Positions 1 to 9,818 of a DNA stretch of 35,689 nt are shown piece by piece. The number at the start of each line of letters is the position of its first letter. The first letter of the stretch is position 1. The notes beneath the pieces are model-generated. The model made no database searches. It was not told where the DNA came from and saw only the letters and a program-made list of their open reading frames with translations. Both the position numbers and the translations under genes were made by a program. Source of the stretch: Actinomycetota bacterium (GTDB taxonomy: Bacteria; Actinomycetota; Acidimicrobiia; Acidimicrobiales; Ilumatobacteraceae); assembly GCA_030645495.1 (NCBI GenBank), contig JAUSLV010000023.1:1-35689 (forward strand). The letters run 5' to 3'.

Positions 1-516
1 CGACGCAACACCACCAGCCTTCTCGAGCTGAACCTGCGCAGGCTGGGTGTGTTGCCGATCGCGTCGATGCCCTTCCACCCGCAGACCTGCGGCAAGGTCG
101 AACGGTTCCATCAGACGATGAAGAAGTGGCTGGCCAAACAGACTCCCGCTCGCAGCCTGCGCGAGTTGCAGGGCCAGCTCGACCGGTTCGTCCACCACTA
201 CAACTACGAGCGACCGCACCGCGCGCTGAAGGGCAGAACACCCGCCGCTGTCTGGGGTGCGATGCCAGCAGCGATGCCGGCGGGGCATCCGATCACCGAC
301 ACAAGCACGATCGTGCGCACCCGGACCAGCAACAGCAGCGGCAACGTCGCCCTGGGCAGACGCCACACCATCGGTCTGGGCACCGAGTACTCGCTGCAGA
401 CCTTCACCGTCATGATCACCGGACACGACTGCGCGATCTTCCACGAGGGCCGGCATGTGCGAAGCATCACCATCGACCCAGACCAGAAGCACTACCCAGT
501 CGAGCGGAACCGCTGA
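1..516 (+). CDS. IS481-like transposase, C-terminal part (5' end outside window)
   Basis: This is the C-terminal part of a DDE integrase-core transposase; the reading frame is already open at base 1. The peptide has the hallmark of the last catalytic segment of IS481/IS3-type transposases: PFHPQTCGKVERFHQT, whose Glu in GKVERF is the third catalytic residue, followed by a WL..Q and HHYNYERPHRALKGRTPAAVW block. About 75 further residues follow, rich in Gly, Thr and Arg, which are commonly present in longer IS481 members. The first two catalytic Asp residues lie left of the window, so activity cannot be judged. The gene ends about 60 bp before repeated sites that look like the element's right end. 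The family call is firm; the exact IS group is not. Confidence 0.85.
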   Translation, partial: RRNTTSLLELNLRRLGVLPIASMPFHPQTCGKVERFHQTMKKWLAKQTPARSLRELQGQLDRFVHHYNYERPHRALKGRTPAAVWGAMPAAMPAGHPITDTSTIVRTRTSNSSGNVALGRRHTIGLGTEYSLQTFTVMITGHDCAIFHEGRHVRSITIDPDQKHYPVERNR

Positions 517-532
517 CAGAATCAACACCAGT

Positions 533-579
533 GTCAGCGATGTCCCGCGACACCCCCGTCAGCGATGTCCCGCGACACC
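533..579. repeat. Tandem 22-bp direct repeats at the right end of the IS element
   Basis: A 22-bp sequence beginning GTCAGCGATGTCCCGCGA occurs twice, at 533-554 and 558-579, exactly 25 bp apart. Read from the outside inward, the complement begins TGTCGCGGGACATCGC. A TGT start is typical of IS481 terminal inverted repeats, so these are probably the terminal repeat and an internal transposase-binding copy. The left end is outside the window, so the pairing cannot be confirmed here. Confidence 0.7.
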
Positions 580-581
580 AC

Positions 582-599
582 ACCACGGATCGCCGTGGT
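582..599 (-). terminator. Small hairpin downstream of glnD
   Basis: The arms ACCACGG (582-588) and CCGTGGT (593-599) pair perfectly around a 4-nt loop, 42 bp beyond the glnD stop codon. There is no clear T-run, so this may be a weak terminator or part of the IS target site. Confidence 0.35.
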
Positions 600-640
600 C
601 CGTGTGTGACATGAAGCGGAGAAGGGAGAGGGAGGTGCGG

Positions 641-2977
641 TCAGTCGTCGAGGGCGAGCTTCAGGCGGGCGCGCAGGTCGTCGTGGCCCTGCGCGGGCAC
701 CTTGACGCCGTTCGCGGTCACGTAGAAGACGTCGACCACCTCGTGGCCCAGCGTGGCCACCTTCGCCGAGCGGATGTCGAGGCCGGCTGCGGCCAGCTCA
801 TGCGACAGGCGGTAGAGCACTGCCGGGCCGTCTGGGGCGCGTACGTCGATCATCGTCGTCTGGTCGGAGGCGTCGTTGCTGATCAGCACCTCGCGGCGCG
901 GGGTCGCCGCTGCGGATGGCCGGCGTCGCGACCTCGCGGCGATGCGCTGGGCCAAGCGGGCGTCGATGTCGAGCTCGCCGTCGAGGGCAGCGCGCAGGTC
1001 GTGCTCGATGCGCTGCCACGGCACCACCGCGCCGGGAACCGAGCTGATGCGCAGCTCGTCGACCGCGGTGCCATCCGGGCTGGTGTACGCCTCGGCGCCG
1101 ATCACCTCGACGCTGTGCAGTGACAGCGTGCCGGCGATCAGGGCGAACAGACCACTGCGGTCGGTGCTGGCGATGCGCAACACCTCGAACCCGCCATCGG
1201 CCTCGTGTTCCAGGTGCATGCCACCATGCTGTTGCACCGCGGCGACGAGCGGGGCATACCGGCTGATGTCGCGCTGCTGCTCGGTGCTCCGGCCACCTCC
1301 CAACAGATGTGCCACCGTGCGATCCACGAGGTCGTCGAACAACACCGCCTTCCACGACGACCAGGCCGACGGCCCCGTGGCCATGCTGTCTGCTCGGGAG
1401 AGCGCATCGAGCAGCTCGAGTACCTGCAGGTTGCCGACGGCGTCGGCCACGTTGGCCCAGGTGCGCGGGTCGCTGAGATCGCGTCGTGTCGCTGTCTCGG
1501 AGAGCAGCAGGTGGTGTTGCACCAACTTCACGAGCACGTCGATCTCGTCGGCCGAGTAGCCCATTCGCTCGCCGATGGTGACGACCATGCGCATTCCCAC
1601 CTCGGTGTGATCGCCGGGCAGGCCCTTGCCGATGTCGTGCAACAGCGCTCCCGCCAGCAGCAGATCGGGGCGCTGCACCTGACGCACATACTCGTTCGCG
1701 TTGGCCACCGTCTGCAGCAGGTGACGATCGACCGTGTACGTGTGGAAGGCATTGCGCTGGGGCAAGCTGCGCACGTGTCGCCATTCGGGCACGAACCGGC
1801 TGAACAGGTCGAAGCGCTCGAGCGCCTCGACTGCGCCAACCAGCTCGGGGCCGGCCCCCAGCAGGCTGAGGAACGACTGGCGGGTACGGTCGTCCCACGG
1901 AATGCCCGGCTCGGAGCCACGGCCGGCCAGCACCTGCAGCGACTGCGCGCTCACCGGCAGCCCCGCGTGGGCTGCAGTCGCGGCGAGGTGGAACACGTAC
2001 CACGGCTCGTCGACCTCGGCCTCGGGGCCGATGTGCGCTTCGCCATCCAGCACGGTGACACCCGGGCCGAGGATCGCGCCCGTGCGAAGAGCGCCCTTGC
2101 CGGCGCCGTGCAGCATCCGCTCGATGCGCCGCCAGAACCTCTCGGTGGCCCACTCGATCGTGTGCGCCGCGCCGGCGACGTTCAGCATCAGCGCATCCGC
2201 GCTGGCGTAGCCCATCGCGGTGCCCACCCGGTCTTGGTCCTGCAGTTGCAGCACGTTCGAGGCGCGACCAGTCACCCGGTGAAGTTCGCACCGGATGGCC
2301 AGCAGCAGCTCGGCCGGGCCGGCGAGATCCTCGGCGACACCATCCAGTGCCGCCGTCACGTCGGGCCGGTCGACCGCGAGTGCCCATCGGATCGCGTCGT
2401 AGTCGCGCAGGCCGCCGCGGCCGTCCTTCAGGTCGGGTTCGAGCAGCGAGGCGACGTCGCCACTCTTCTCCCACCGCTGCTGGCCAGTTTCCAGCAGCCG
2501 CTCGAGCCAGAAGTTCGGCTTGCGTCGCCACTGCTCGAGCGCGTGCGTCTGCAGCGTCTCGACCACCGCGCGGTCGCCGGCGAGGTGACGCACGCGGAGA
2601 ACCGCCGTCGCGGTGTCGAGGTCGGCCGATGTCAGTGCGAACAAGCTCTTCTCGCTGTGCGCCGCCGGCCCCAGCTTCAGGCCACCGTCCCAGAATGGAT
2701 ACCAGAGCTGCTCGGCGATCTCCCGCACCTGCCCGTCACGGGCCTTCTGCGGATGGATCAGCATCACGTCGATGTCGCTGCCGGGGCTGAGCACGCCGCG
2801 GGCGTAGCCGCCCGTGGCCATCACCGCCCACCCCTCGGGCAGGTGCGCCCCGAGGCTGTAGAACCACGAGTCGGCCTGCTGCGACAGGCGGCGCGCGAGA
2901 TTGCGGCCGGCGAGGTCGCCGTCACCGATCAGGTGTGCGCGCATGCGCTTGATGGTGGCGGCGTCGACGGGCTGCAT
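641..2977 (-). CDS. glnD: [Protein-PII] uridylyltransferase / uridylyl-removing enzyme GlnD
   Basis: GlnD senses glutamine and adds or removes a nucleotide on PII, here the GlnB encoded 5 nt upstream; in some actinobacteria the modification is adenylylation. The 778-residue protein shows the standard order. A nucleotidyltransferase domain carries GGYARGVLSPGSDIDVML at residues 56-73, with the DxD metal site. A PII-uridylyltransferase helical region follows. An HD hydrolase domain contains LLHDIGKG at about 445-452. Two C-terminal ACT domains lie near 595-645 and 710-760. Length is a little below the E. coli protein. The gene is last in an amt-glnB-glnD operon. The start is the ATG at 2977, which has no strong Shine-Dalgarno sequence and is probably coupled to glnB translation. 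Confidence 0.95.
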   Translation of the reverse strand: MQPVDAATIKRMRAHLIGDGDLAGRNLARRLSQQADSWFYSLGAHLPEGWAVMATGGYARGVLSPGSDIDVMLIHPQKARDGQVREIAEQLWYPFWDGGLKLGPAAHSEKSLFALTSADLDTATAVLRVRHLAGDRAVVETLQTHALEQWRRKPNFWLERLLETGQQRWEKSGDVASLLEPDLKDGRGGLRDYDAIRWALAVDRPDVTAALDGVAEDLAGPAELLLAIRCELHRVTGRASNVLQLQDQDRVGTAMGYASADALMLNVAGAAHTIEWATERFWRRIERMLHGAGKGALRTGAILGPGVTVLDGEAHIGPEAEVDEPWYVFHLAATAAHAGLPVSAQSLQVLAGRGSEPGIPWDDRTRQSFLSLLGAGPELVGAVEALERFDLFSRFVPEWRHVRSLPQRNAFHTYTVDRHLLQTVANANEYVRQVQRPDLLLAGALLHDIGKGLPGDHTEVGMRMVVTIGERMGYSADEIDVLVKLVQHHLLLSETATRRDLSDPRTWANVADAVGNLQVLELLDALSRADSMATGPSAWSSWKAVLFDDLVDRTVAHLLGGGRSTEQQRDISRYAPLVAAVQQHGGMHLEHEADGGFEVLRIASTDRSGLFALIAGTLSLHSVEVIGAEAYTSPDGTAVDELRISSVPGAVVPWQRIEHDLRAALDGELDIDARLAQRIAARSRRRPSAAATPRREVLISNDASDQTTMIDVRAPDGPAVLYRLSHELAAAGLDIRSAKVATLGHEVVDVFYVTANGVKVPAQGHDDLRARLKLALDD

Positions 2978-2982
2978 ACTGG

Positions 2983-4564
<1,582 letters not shown>

Positions 4565-4607
4565 CGGGACCTCCTTGATCGGGTTGTAGGGGCCAGGGCA
4601 CAATGCC

Positions 4608-4657
4608 GAAACATTGTTTCCGGCGTGTTTCCCGGGTGGATCGGTCGTGTGAACACG
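4608..4657 (-). promoter_or_regulatory. Putative nitrogen-regulator (GlnR-like) operator upstream of amt
   Basis: On the minus strand two GAAAC boxes are separated by exactly 6 bp (4627-4631 and 4616-4620 on the plus strand). A third box in inverted orientation (4608-4612) makes a GAAAC-n3-GTTTC palindrome with the second. Actinobacterial GlnR sites are built from GTnAC and GAAAC boxes with 6-bp spacers, so half of that arrangement is matched. A separate CGTGT-n2-ACACG palindrome is at 4646-4657. No clear -10 was identified. The regulator's identity is inference. Confidence 0.4.
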
Positions 4658-4677
4658 CCTGAGGTATACGCCCTCGA

Positions 4678-5709
4678 TCAGCCCCGCAGCGCCAGCCAGC
4701 GGTCCCACGAGGGCCTGGCGCTGCCGTCAGCGCGCCGCAGCGTCATGCCGACGAACTGCTGCTGAGGGATCTGGTCGCCGAACACAAAGCTCCACACCAG
4801 CACCTCGGCACGCAGTTCGGCGGCCTGTGTGGCAAACACATCGATGAACGACACCTGCTCCTGCTCGCTACCCGGCAGCAATGGCAGCGTGTCGTCCGCC
4901 GTCCATCCGCTCTCCGTGAACAACACCGGCAACTCGGTGTGCGCCGCGATCCGGGTGTAGTAGTCCGCCGGCAGCGTCGTTGGGTCGTCGAACACCAGGC
5001 TCGGGTACGTGGTGAAGGCCACGACGTCGGCCCCTGGGAAGCGGTCCAGACTCGACCAGTCCTCAGCCACCTCCACTCCGCCGAACCAACCACCGCGCAG
5101 CCCGAGCAACCACTCGTACTGGAACGTCACGAACACCTTCGTGTCGGGCGACAGTTCGCGTACGACCGGCAGCGCCTCGGCCCACAGCAGCACCACCTGT
5201 TCAAAGGCCGCCGGGTCGTCGTCGGCGAGCTTGTTCACCTCGTTGCCCAGCCCGAGGTACGCAGGCTGGTGCGCGGTGAGGAACTCGCGTAGTGCAGTCA
5301 CGAGTTGCCCGCGGCTGGCGTCGGTGAGTGGCGCCGCACCCGCCACCACCGGGTTGAGCACGAACAGGCTGTCGAGACCCTGTTGCTGCGCCAACCCGTC
5401 GATCACGGTGAACGAGGGCTGTGGCTGCAGCAGTTCGGTCCACCCACCGGCGTGCATCAGGATGTCGGCGTTGCCGTCGATCAGGGCAAGGAAGTCGGGC
5501 AGATCGCTGCCCGTGTAGCTCTTCGGCGACAGCGCGAACCCCGTGCGCGGTTCGTAGGGCGCTGGGATGGTGGGCGTGGTGGTTTCACCGACCATCGCCG
5601 CATCGGTGCCGGCCACGGTGGGCGCCGTGGCGCCAGGCGCGGCGTGTTCGTCGGTACACGCCGTGACGCACGTCGCAACCACGACCATGATCGCTGCCCA
5701 ACGCCGCAT
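4678..5709 (-). CDS. Secreted lipoprotein with clan GH-A glycosidase-like domain
   Basis: A 343-residue exported lipoprotein: MRRWAAIMVVVATCVTAC gives a basic start, a hydrophobic stretch and a lipobox ending in Cys18. A Thr/Ala/Pro-rich linker of about 45 residues precedes a TIM-barrel-like domain. Two segments look like clan GH-A catalytic ends: YLGLGNEVNK (Asn-Glu, acid/base) and PVLFTESGW (Glu, nucleophile). WSFVFGD near the C-terminus fits the end of such a barrel. The substrate cannot be named. The ATG at 5709 is chosen over one 14 codons upstream because GGGAGG lies just before it and a signal peptide follows directly. It lies upstream of amt on the same strand, but the 113-nt gap with operator-like boxes argues for separate control. 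Confidence 0.7.
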   Translation of the reverse strand: MRRWAAIMVVVATCVTACTDEHAAPGATAPTVAGTDAAMVGETTTPTIPAPYEPRTGFALSPKSYTGSDLPDFLALIDGNADILMHAGGWTELLQPQPSFTVIDGLAQQQGLDSLFVLNPVVAGAAPLTDASRGQLVTALREFLTAHQPAYLGLGNEVNKLADDDPAAFEQVVLLWAEALPVVRELSPDTKVFVTFQYEWLLGLRGGWFGGVEVAEDWSSLDRFPGADVVAFTTYPSLVFDDPTTLPADYYTRIAAHTELPVLFTESGWTADDTLPLLPGSEQEQVSFIDVFATQAAELRAEVLVWSFVFGDQIPQQQFVGMTLRRADGSARPSWDRWLALRG

Positions 5710-5768
5710 ATGACCCTCCCCTCGGTCGAGTGCAGAGCAACAGTCTCCCACCTGAACGCCGACGCGAA

Positions 5769-5800
5769 AAGGCCCCGGCGCCGAACGACGCCGGGGCCTT
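5769..5800 (-). terminator. Rho-independent terminator
   Basis: A perfect 12-bp stem (AAGGCCCCGGCG at 5769-5780 paired with 5789-5800) has an 8-nt loop. On the minus strand it is followed by TTTT. It lies 12 nt beyond the stop of the gene at 5813-6118, so it ends that transcript. Confidence 0.85.
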
Positions 5801-5812
5801 GCCGAGCTGGAA

Positions 5813-6118
5813 TCAGCCCTGGGTCATCTTGCCCTTGAAGAACACGACCCACGGTGCCTTGTAGCCGATCTCCACGACCTGGCCGGCAGCCACGTTGACC
5901 GTGATGCTGCCCTTGCCGGCCTTGCGCGGGATGAAGTACGGGAAGTACACCTCGACGGTGTGCTGGCCGGGCGACGTGGGCACGAACGTGGGCGTGTTCC
6001 ACTTCGTGGCCGAGTCGGCGCCGTCGACGACGATGTGCGGCTTGATGAAGTACAGGATCCAGAAGAGGAAGAAGAACTTGGCAGTGACGCGAACGCCAGT
6101 TTGGGATGAATCAGTCAT
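5813..6118 (-). CDS. Small membrane-anchored protein of unknown function
   Basis: This 101-residue protein is not assigned to a named family. One hydrophobic segment (about residues 14-25, FFFLFWILYFIKP) is followed by a short beta-rich domain with PGQHTVEVYFPYFIP and AAGQVVEIGYKAPWVVF. That pattern suggests a small Ig-like or PEGA-like sandwich on the outer face of the membrane. The ATG at 6118 lies 6 nt after a TAGCTT -10 box, which implies a leaderless transcript. It has its own terminator and is divergent from the FrhB-like gene. It is a real gene by promoter, terminator and composition, but its function is unknown. Confidence 0.75.
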   Translation of the reverse strand: MTDSSQTGVRVTAKFFFLFWILYFIKPHIVVDGADSATKWNTPTFVPTSPGQHTVEVYFPYFIPRKAGKGSITVNVAAGQVVEIGYKAPWVVFFKGKMTQG

Positions 6119-6124
6119 TCACAG

Positions 6125-6130
6125 AAGCTA
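6125..6130 (-). promoter_or_regulatory. -10 box of leaderless promoter for the small membrane protein
   Basis: TAGCTT on the minus strand ends 6 nt before the ATG at 6118. This TANNNT spacing places the transcription start at or next to the start codon. No good -35 hexamer is visible. Confidence 0.55.
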
Positions 6131-6181
6131 CCCCACATCGGCCTGGTGATCTGTGATCGTCCAACCATGGCGACCGTCACC

Positions 6182-6187
6182 TAATCT
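6182..6187 (+). promoter_or_regulatory. -10 box of leaderless promoter for the FrhB-like gene
   Basis: TAATCT ends 7 nt before the ATG at 6195, and no Shine-Dalgarno sequence is present. This supports a leaderless mRNA and the choice of that start over the frame's upstream ATG at 6153, which would put the box inside the gene. Confidence 0.55.
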
Positions 6188-6194
6188 CGACGGC

Positions 6195-7403
6195 ATGAGC
6201 GACACCGGCACTCTCCAGACTCCCGCACAGGCAGGCCGCTGGACGGCACAGTGGAAAGAGCTGTACGCGGAGGTCATCACCACCGGTCTGTGCACTGGTT
6301 GCGCGGGGTGCGTGGTCACGTGCCCGCACGACGTGATCGGCTACCACCACGAGGAGGGCATGTACAAGCCGTTCCACCTGGAGGAGGAGCTGGGCCTCGA
6401 CAACTGCGTGCACGGCGAGAAGGGCTGTACCACCTGCACCCGCGCCTGCCCGCGTTTTCGCGCGTGGGAACCCAGCGCCGACATGCACCTGTTCGGTCGG
6501 GTGCGCGAGCCCGACGAGCTGTCGGGAATCTGGCGCCAGTTGTTGCTCACCCGCGCGGCCGACGACACACAGCACCAGAAGGGTCAGGACGGCGGGTTCG
6601 TCACCGCGATGCTCACGTGGCTGATGGACAACGACTACATCGACGCGGCGATGGTCAGCGGCGTGGAAGACGACGACGCGTGGAAGGCCAAGCCGGTGCT
6701 CGCGCACAACAAGGAGGAAGTGCTGGCAACCGCCGGCAGTCGCTACACGTACTGCGCGAACCCGCTGGCGCTGCGCCAGGCCAAGGAGGAGGGCATCAAC
6801 CGCCTCGCCCTGGTGGGCATGGGCTGCCAGACCAGCTCGCCACCCACGATGTGGGACCGCAAGGCCGGCAAGGTGAGCAAGCCGTTCCTGTTCAACATCG
6901 GCCTGTTGTGCAGCAAGACGTTCGACGACGCGATCTTCCCCGAGCTGTTCGAGGCCAAGTACGGCCTGAAGAAGCAGGACATGGTGAAGATGAACATCAA
7001 GGGCGCGTTCCAGATCTGGATGAAGGACGGCTCGTACCACGAGATCGACCTCAAGGAATGCCACGGCTGGACACGCGAGGGCTGCAAGAACTGCCCCGAC
7101 TTCGCCGCCGAACACGCCGACATCTCCACCGGTGGCATCGGCAAGGACAACGACTGGACGCTCACCATCGTGCGCACCGAACTGGGCGAGGAGGTCATCA
7201 ACCGGATGATCAACGACAAGGTGATCATCGCCCGCCCTGCGCAGGAGGACGAAGTCGCGATGAAGCTGCTGCGCACGCTCAGCATCGTCAGTCGCCGCCG
7301 CTGGCCCGAGTGGGCCGACAAGGCACCCACCGTGGGCGTGCCGCCGCCGAAGAAGAAGGCCGCTCCGGTCGACGGCGACGGCGCGGCACCGGCCACCCAC
7401 TGA
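6195..7403 (+). CDS. FrhB-family coenzyme F420 hydrogenase/dehydrogenase beta-subunit-like protein
   Basis: A 402-residue soluble iron-sulfur flavoprotein. Two ferredoxin-like cysteine clusters are at the N-terminus: C33, C36, C39, C43P and C71, C78, C81, C85P, fit for two [4Fe-4S] centres. The FrhB N- and C-terminal domains follow, with GQDGGFVTAML, LVGMGCQTSSP and the later Cys segments LLCSKTF and CKNCPDF. In this family the fold binds FAD and passes electrons between F420H2 and iron-sulfur partners. Here no hydrogenase or oxidoreductase partner gene is adjacent, so its acceptor is unknown. The C-terminus is a Lys/Pro/Ala tail. The esterase gene starts 15 nt downstream and may be co-transcribed. 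Confidence 0.85.
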   Translation: MSDTGTLQTPAQAGRWTAQWKELYAEVITTGLCTGCAGCVVTCPHDVIGYHHEEGMYKPFHLEEELGLDNCVHGEKGCTTCTRACPRFRAWEPSADMHLFGRVREPDELSGIWRQLLLTRAADDTQHQKGQDGGFVTAMLTWLMDNDYIDAAMVSGVEDDDAWKAKPVLAHNKEEVLATAGSRYTYCANPLALRQAKEEGINRLALVGMGCQTSSPPTMWDRKAGKVSKPFLFNIGLLCSKTFDDAIFPELFEAKYGLKKQDMVKMNIKGAFQIWMKDGSYHEIDLKECHGWTREGCKNCPDFAAEHADISTGGIGKDNDWTLTIVRTELGEEVINRMINDKVIIARPAQEDEVAMKLLRTLSIVSRRRWPEWADKAPTVGVPPPKKKAAPVDGDGAAPATH

Positions 7404-7418
7404 CGACGAGCGATCATC

Positions 7419-8327
7419 ATGCCCTTGCACCCCCACGCTGCGACCCTGCTCGAGCTGATGGCGTCGCTGGGCGACCCTGCGCTCGTCGACACCACCCCCG
7501 AGGCAGCCAGAGCGCTGCGGGCGTCGCGGCTCAGGCCGTCACTGGCCCCGATCCACGAGGTTCGCGACCTCGACGCCGGCGGCGTGCGGGCCCGCCTCTA
7601 CCGGCCCGACGATCGTGACGGCCTTGGCCTGTTGGTGTACTTCCACGGCGGCGGGTGGGTGCTGGGCGATCTCGATGGCCACGACGACGTGTGCCGCCGG
7701 CTGGCCAACGGCAGCGGCCACGCAGTGCTCAGCGTCGACTACCGCCTCGCACCCGAGTACCCGTTCCCGGCAGGTTTGGAGGACGCGCTGGCGGCCACCC
7801 GCTGGGCGTACGCCAACGCCACGTCGTTGGGCTGCCGCGCCGACCTGCTGGCAGTTGGCGGCGATTCGGCGGGCGGCAACCTGGCGGCCGTGGTGGCGCA
7901 GTTGGCCCCGGTGCCGCTGGTGTACCAACTGCTGCTCTACCCGGTCACCGACTGCACCCGCGCCCACGCCAGCTACGACGAGAACGCCACCGGCTACTTC
8001 CTCACGCGCGACTCGATGGTGTGGTTCATCGATCACTACCTCGGCACCGCCACCTCACCCGCCGACCCGCGCGTGTCGCCGTTGTTCGCCGCCGATCACG
8101 TACTGGCCGGCACTCCCCCGGCGCTCGTGGTCACCGCCGAGTTCGACCCGCTGCGCGACGAGGGCGTCGCCTATGCCCGTCGCTTGGAGGCGAACGGTGT
8201 GGCCACCAGCCTGGTGCACTTCCACGGCATGATCCACGGCTTCGTATCGCTCGCCGACTACCTGGCCGACGGCCGCGCCGGCCTCGCGCTCGCCGCCGCA
8301 GCGTTGGCGACAGCGTTCGCCGGCTGA
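7419..8327 (+). CDS. Alpha/beta hydrolase, hormone-sensitive-lipase type esterase
   Basis: A 302-residue cytosolic carboxylesterase of the HSL group (family IV). Visible are the oxyanion-hole motif HGGGW at 76-80, the nucleophile elbow GDSAGG with Ser150, the acid Asp243 in EFDPLRDEG, and the catalytic His273 in MIHGF. YRLAPEYPFPAG, typical of the family, is at about 108-119. All triad residues are intact. Likely substrates are short-chain acyl esters, which is family knowledge. It begins 15 nt after the FrhB-like gene with only a weak ribosome site, and may be the second gene of that operon. Confidence 0.9.
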   Translation: MPLHPHAATLLELMASLGDPALVDTTPEAARALRASRLRPSLAPIHEVRDLDAGGVRARLYRPDDRDGLGLLVYFHGGGWVLGDLDGHDDVCRRLANGSGHAVLSVDYRLAPEYPFPAGLEDALAATRWAYANATSLGCRADLLAVGGDSAGGNLAAVVAQLAPVPLVYQLLLYPVTDCTRAHASYDENATGYFLTRDSMVWFIDHYLGTATSPADPRVSPLFAADHVLAGTPPALVVTAEFDPLRDEGVAYARRLEANGVATSLVHFHGMIHGFVSLADYLADGRAGLALAAAALATAFAG

Positions 8328-8346
8328 CGGCCGCACGACCGGTCGC

Positions 8347-9774
8347 TCAGCGGAAGGGACGGCGGGCGGGCTGCGGAGACGACGTGGTCTGCGGGCGCGA
8401 CGATGCAGCGCCAGATGACCCGGCCGACCCTGATGTCCTGGACGATCTGGACGGCCGCGGACGTTGGATGCCGCGCGCCGTCGTGTCGCCACGACGTCGG
8501 GCCACCGAGTCCTGCAGCCCGCGCTTCGCGCGCTGGCCGAGCGAGGCCGGGAGCGGTTTGCCCGAGCGCACCGCTCGCGAACCCAGCAGGTAGCTGGCCG
8601 CGGCGAACGCACCGATCAGGCCCACCACCAAGAAGCCCACCGCACCGGGAAGGGTGAAGAACACCGGCACCAGGCCGGCCAGCACCCACGCCAGCTGGAA
8701 GCGTGTTTCGAAGCGCGCGAACGCGCGGCCCTGGTTCGCGTCGGGAGCATCGCGCTGCACGATCGAGTCGAACGCGAGGCGACCGATCGCGCAACTGAAG
8801 TTGACGACGAACGCGAGCACGATCGCGGTGCCGAGGCCGCCGGTCACGGCCGCGCTGATGCCGGCGCCGGCAATCACCGTCAGCGCGATCGTGAGCATCA
8901 TCTCCTCGCGGATCGAGCGGCGCAACACGGGCGCCATCACGTTGCCGGCCATCGAGCCGAGCGTGCTGGCGCCCGCCGCGAGACCGAACTGCACGAGGCC
9001 GTAGTCCTCGCGCAGCCAGAAGAACAGGTGGAACGTGAGGAAGCCGATCGTGGCGCGGATCAAGGCCATACCACCCGTGGCCAACACCACGCCCGCCGAT
9101 CGCAGTTCTTCGCGCTCTTGGCGCTCGACCGGCTTGGCCGCCACCACGTCGGGCGGCAGCTTGCGCGCGGCCATCGTCGCGGCCACGAACAGACCAGCGC
9201 CGATGAACAGCGGAATCGCAGGGGTCAGCTTGCCGAGGCCGGCGAGCGGGCCGATCGCCAGAGCGCCCACCACACCGGAGATGAGGCCCAGCTTCGAGTT
9301 CGCTTCCACGAGCTCGTCGTCGCTGTTCACCACGCTGGGCACCAACGCCGACTTCGAGACCGCGTAGGTCTTCTGCATCACCATCGCGCCGAAGATCAGC
9401 GGGTAGAGCAGCAGATCGTCGACATGAAACGCCATCGCCACATAGATGAAGGCCCGCGTCATGGCGGTGATCTGCATCACCATCCGGCGGCCACCGGGAA
9501 TGCGATCGACGGTGGGGCCGATGGCGGGCGCCACGACGGCGAACGGAGCCACCGACACCAGCAGGTACAACAGCACCTTCTCGCGCTGCGCGTCGGGCGA
9601 CAAGCTGAACAACACCGAGCCTGCCAGCGCGCCGTACATCGCCGAATCGCCGATCGCCATCAGCGCGTGCGTGCGGGCCAGCTTGCGAAACGGCGTCTGG
9701 TGGTTCACCGGGCGTCGCAGCGAGCGCGTGCGCGAGTGGGCAGCGGGCTGTGACCGGGCTCGCGAGGAACTCAC
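8347..9774 (-). CDS. Major facilitator superfamily transporter
   Basis: A 475-residue inner-membrane protein with about twelve hydrophobic segments. It has an MFS-like loop after segment 2 (GPTVDRIPGGRR), similar to the family's GxxxDRxGRR signature. The last 60 or so residues are hydrophilic, rich in Arg, Ser and Pro, and of low complexity. The substrate is unknown. The start is taken as GTG at 9774, because TACGAT lies 6 nt before it on the minus strand, giving a leaderless mRNA. The open frame extends 64 codons upstream into the regulator gene, but those residues are Arg/Gly/Pro-rich and unlike coding sequence. It follows the regX3-like gene on the same strand with its own promoter. Confidence 0.8.
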   Translation of the reverse strand: MSSSRARSQPAAHSRTRSLRRPVNHQTPFRKLARTHALMAIGDSAMYGALAGSVLFSLSPDAQREKVLLYLLVSVAPFAVVAPAIGPTVDRIPGGRRMVMQITAMTRAFIYVAMAFHVDDLLLYPLIFGAMVMQKTYAVSKSALVPSVVNSDDELVEANSKLGLISGVVGALAIGPLAGLGKLTPAIPLFIGAGLFVAATMAARKLPPDVVAAKPVERQEREELRSAGVVLATGGMALIRATIGFLTFHLFFWLREDYGLVQFGLAAGASTLGSMAGNVMAPVLRRSIREEMMLTIALTVIAGAGISAAVTGGLGTAIVLAFVVNFSCAIGRLAFDSIVQRDAPDANQGRAFARFETRFQLAWVLAGLVPVFFTLPGAVGFLVVGLIGAFAAASYLLGSRAVRSGKPLPASLGQRAKRGLQDSVARRRGDTTARGIQRPRPSRSSRTSGSAGSSGAASSRPQTTSSPQPARRPFR

Positions 9775-9780
9775 GTCCGC

Positions 9781-9786
9781 ATCGTA
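9781..9786 (-). promoter_or_regulatory. -10 box of leaderless promoter for the MFS gene
   Basis: TACGAT on the minus strand ends 6 nt before the GTG at 9774. It fixes the start codon choice for the MFS gene. Confidence 0.5.
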
Positions 9787-9818
9787 GGCCCTCGCAGCGG
9801 CCTGATGCGGGAGACCGC

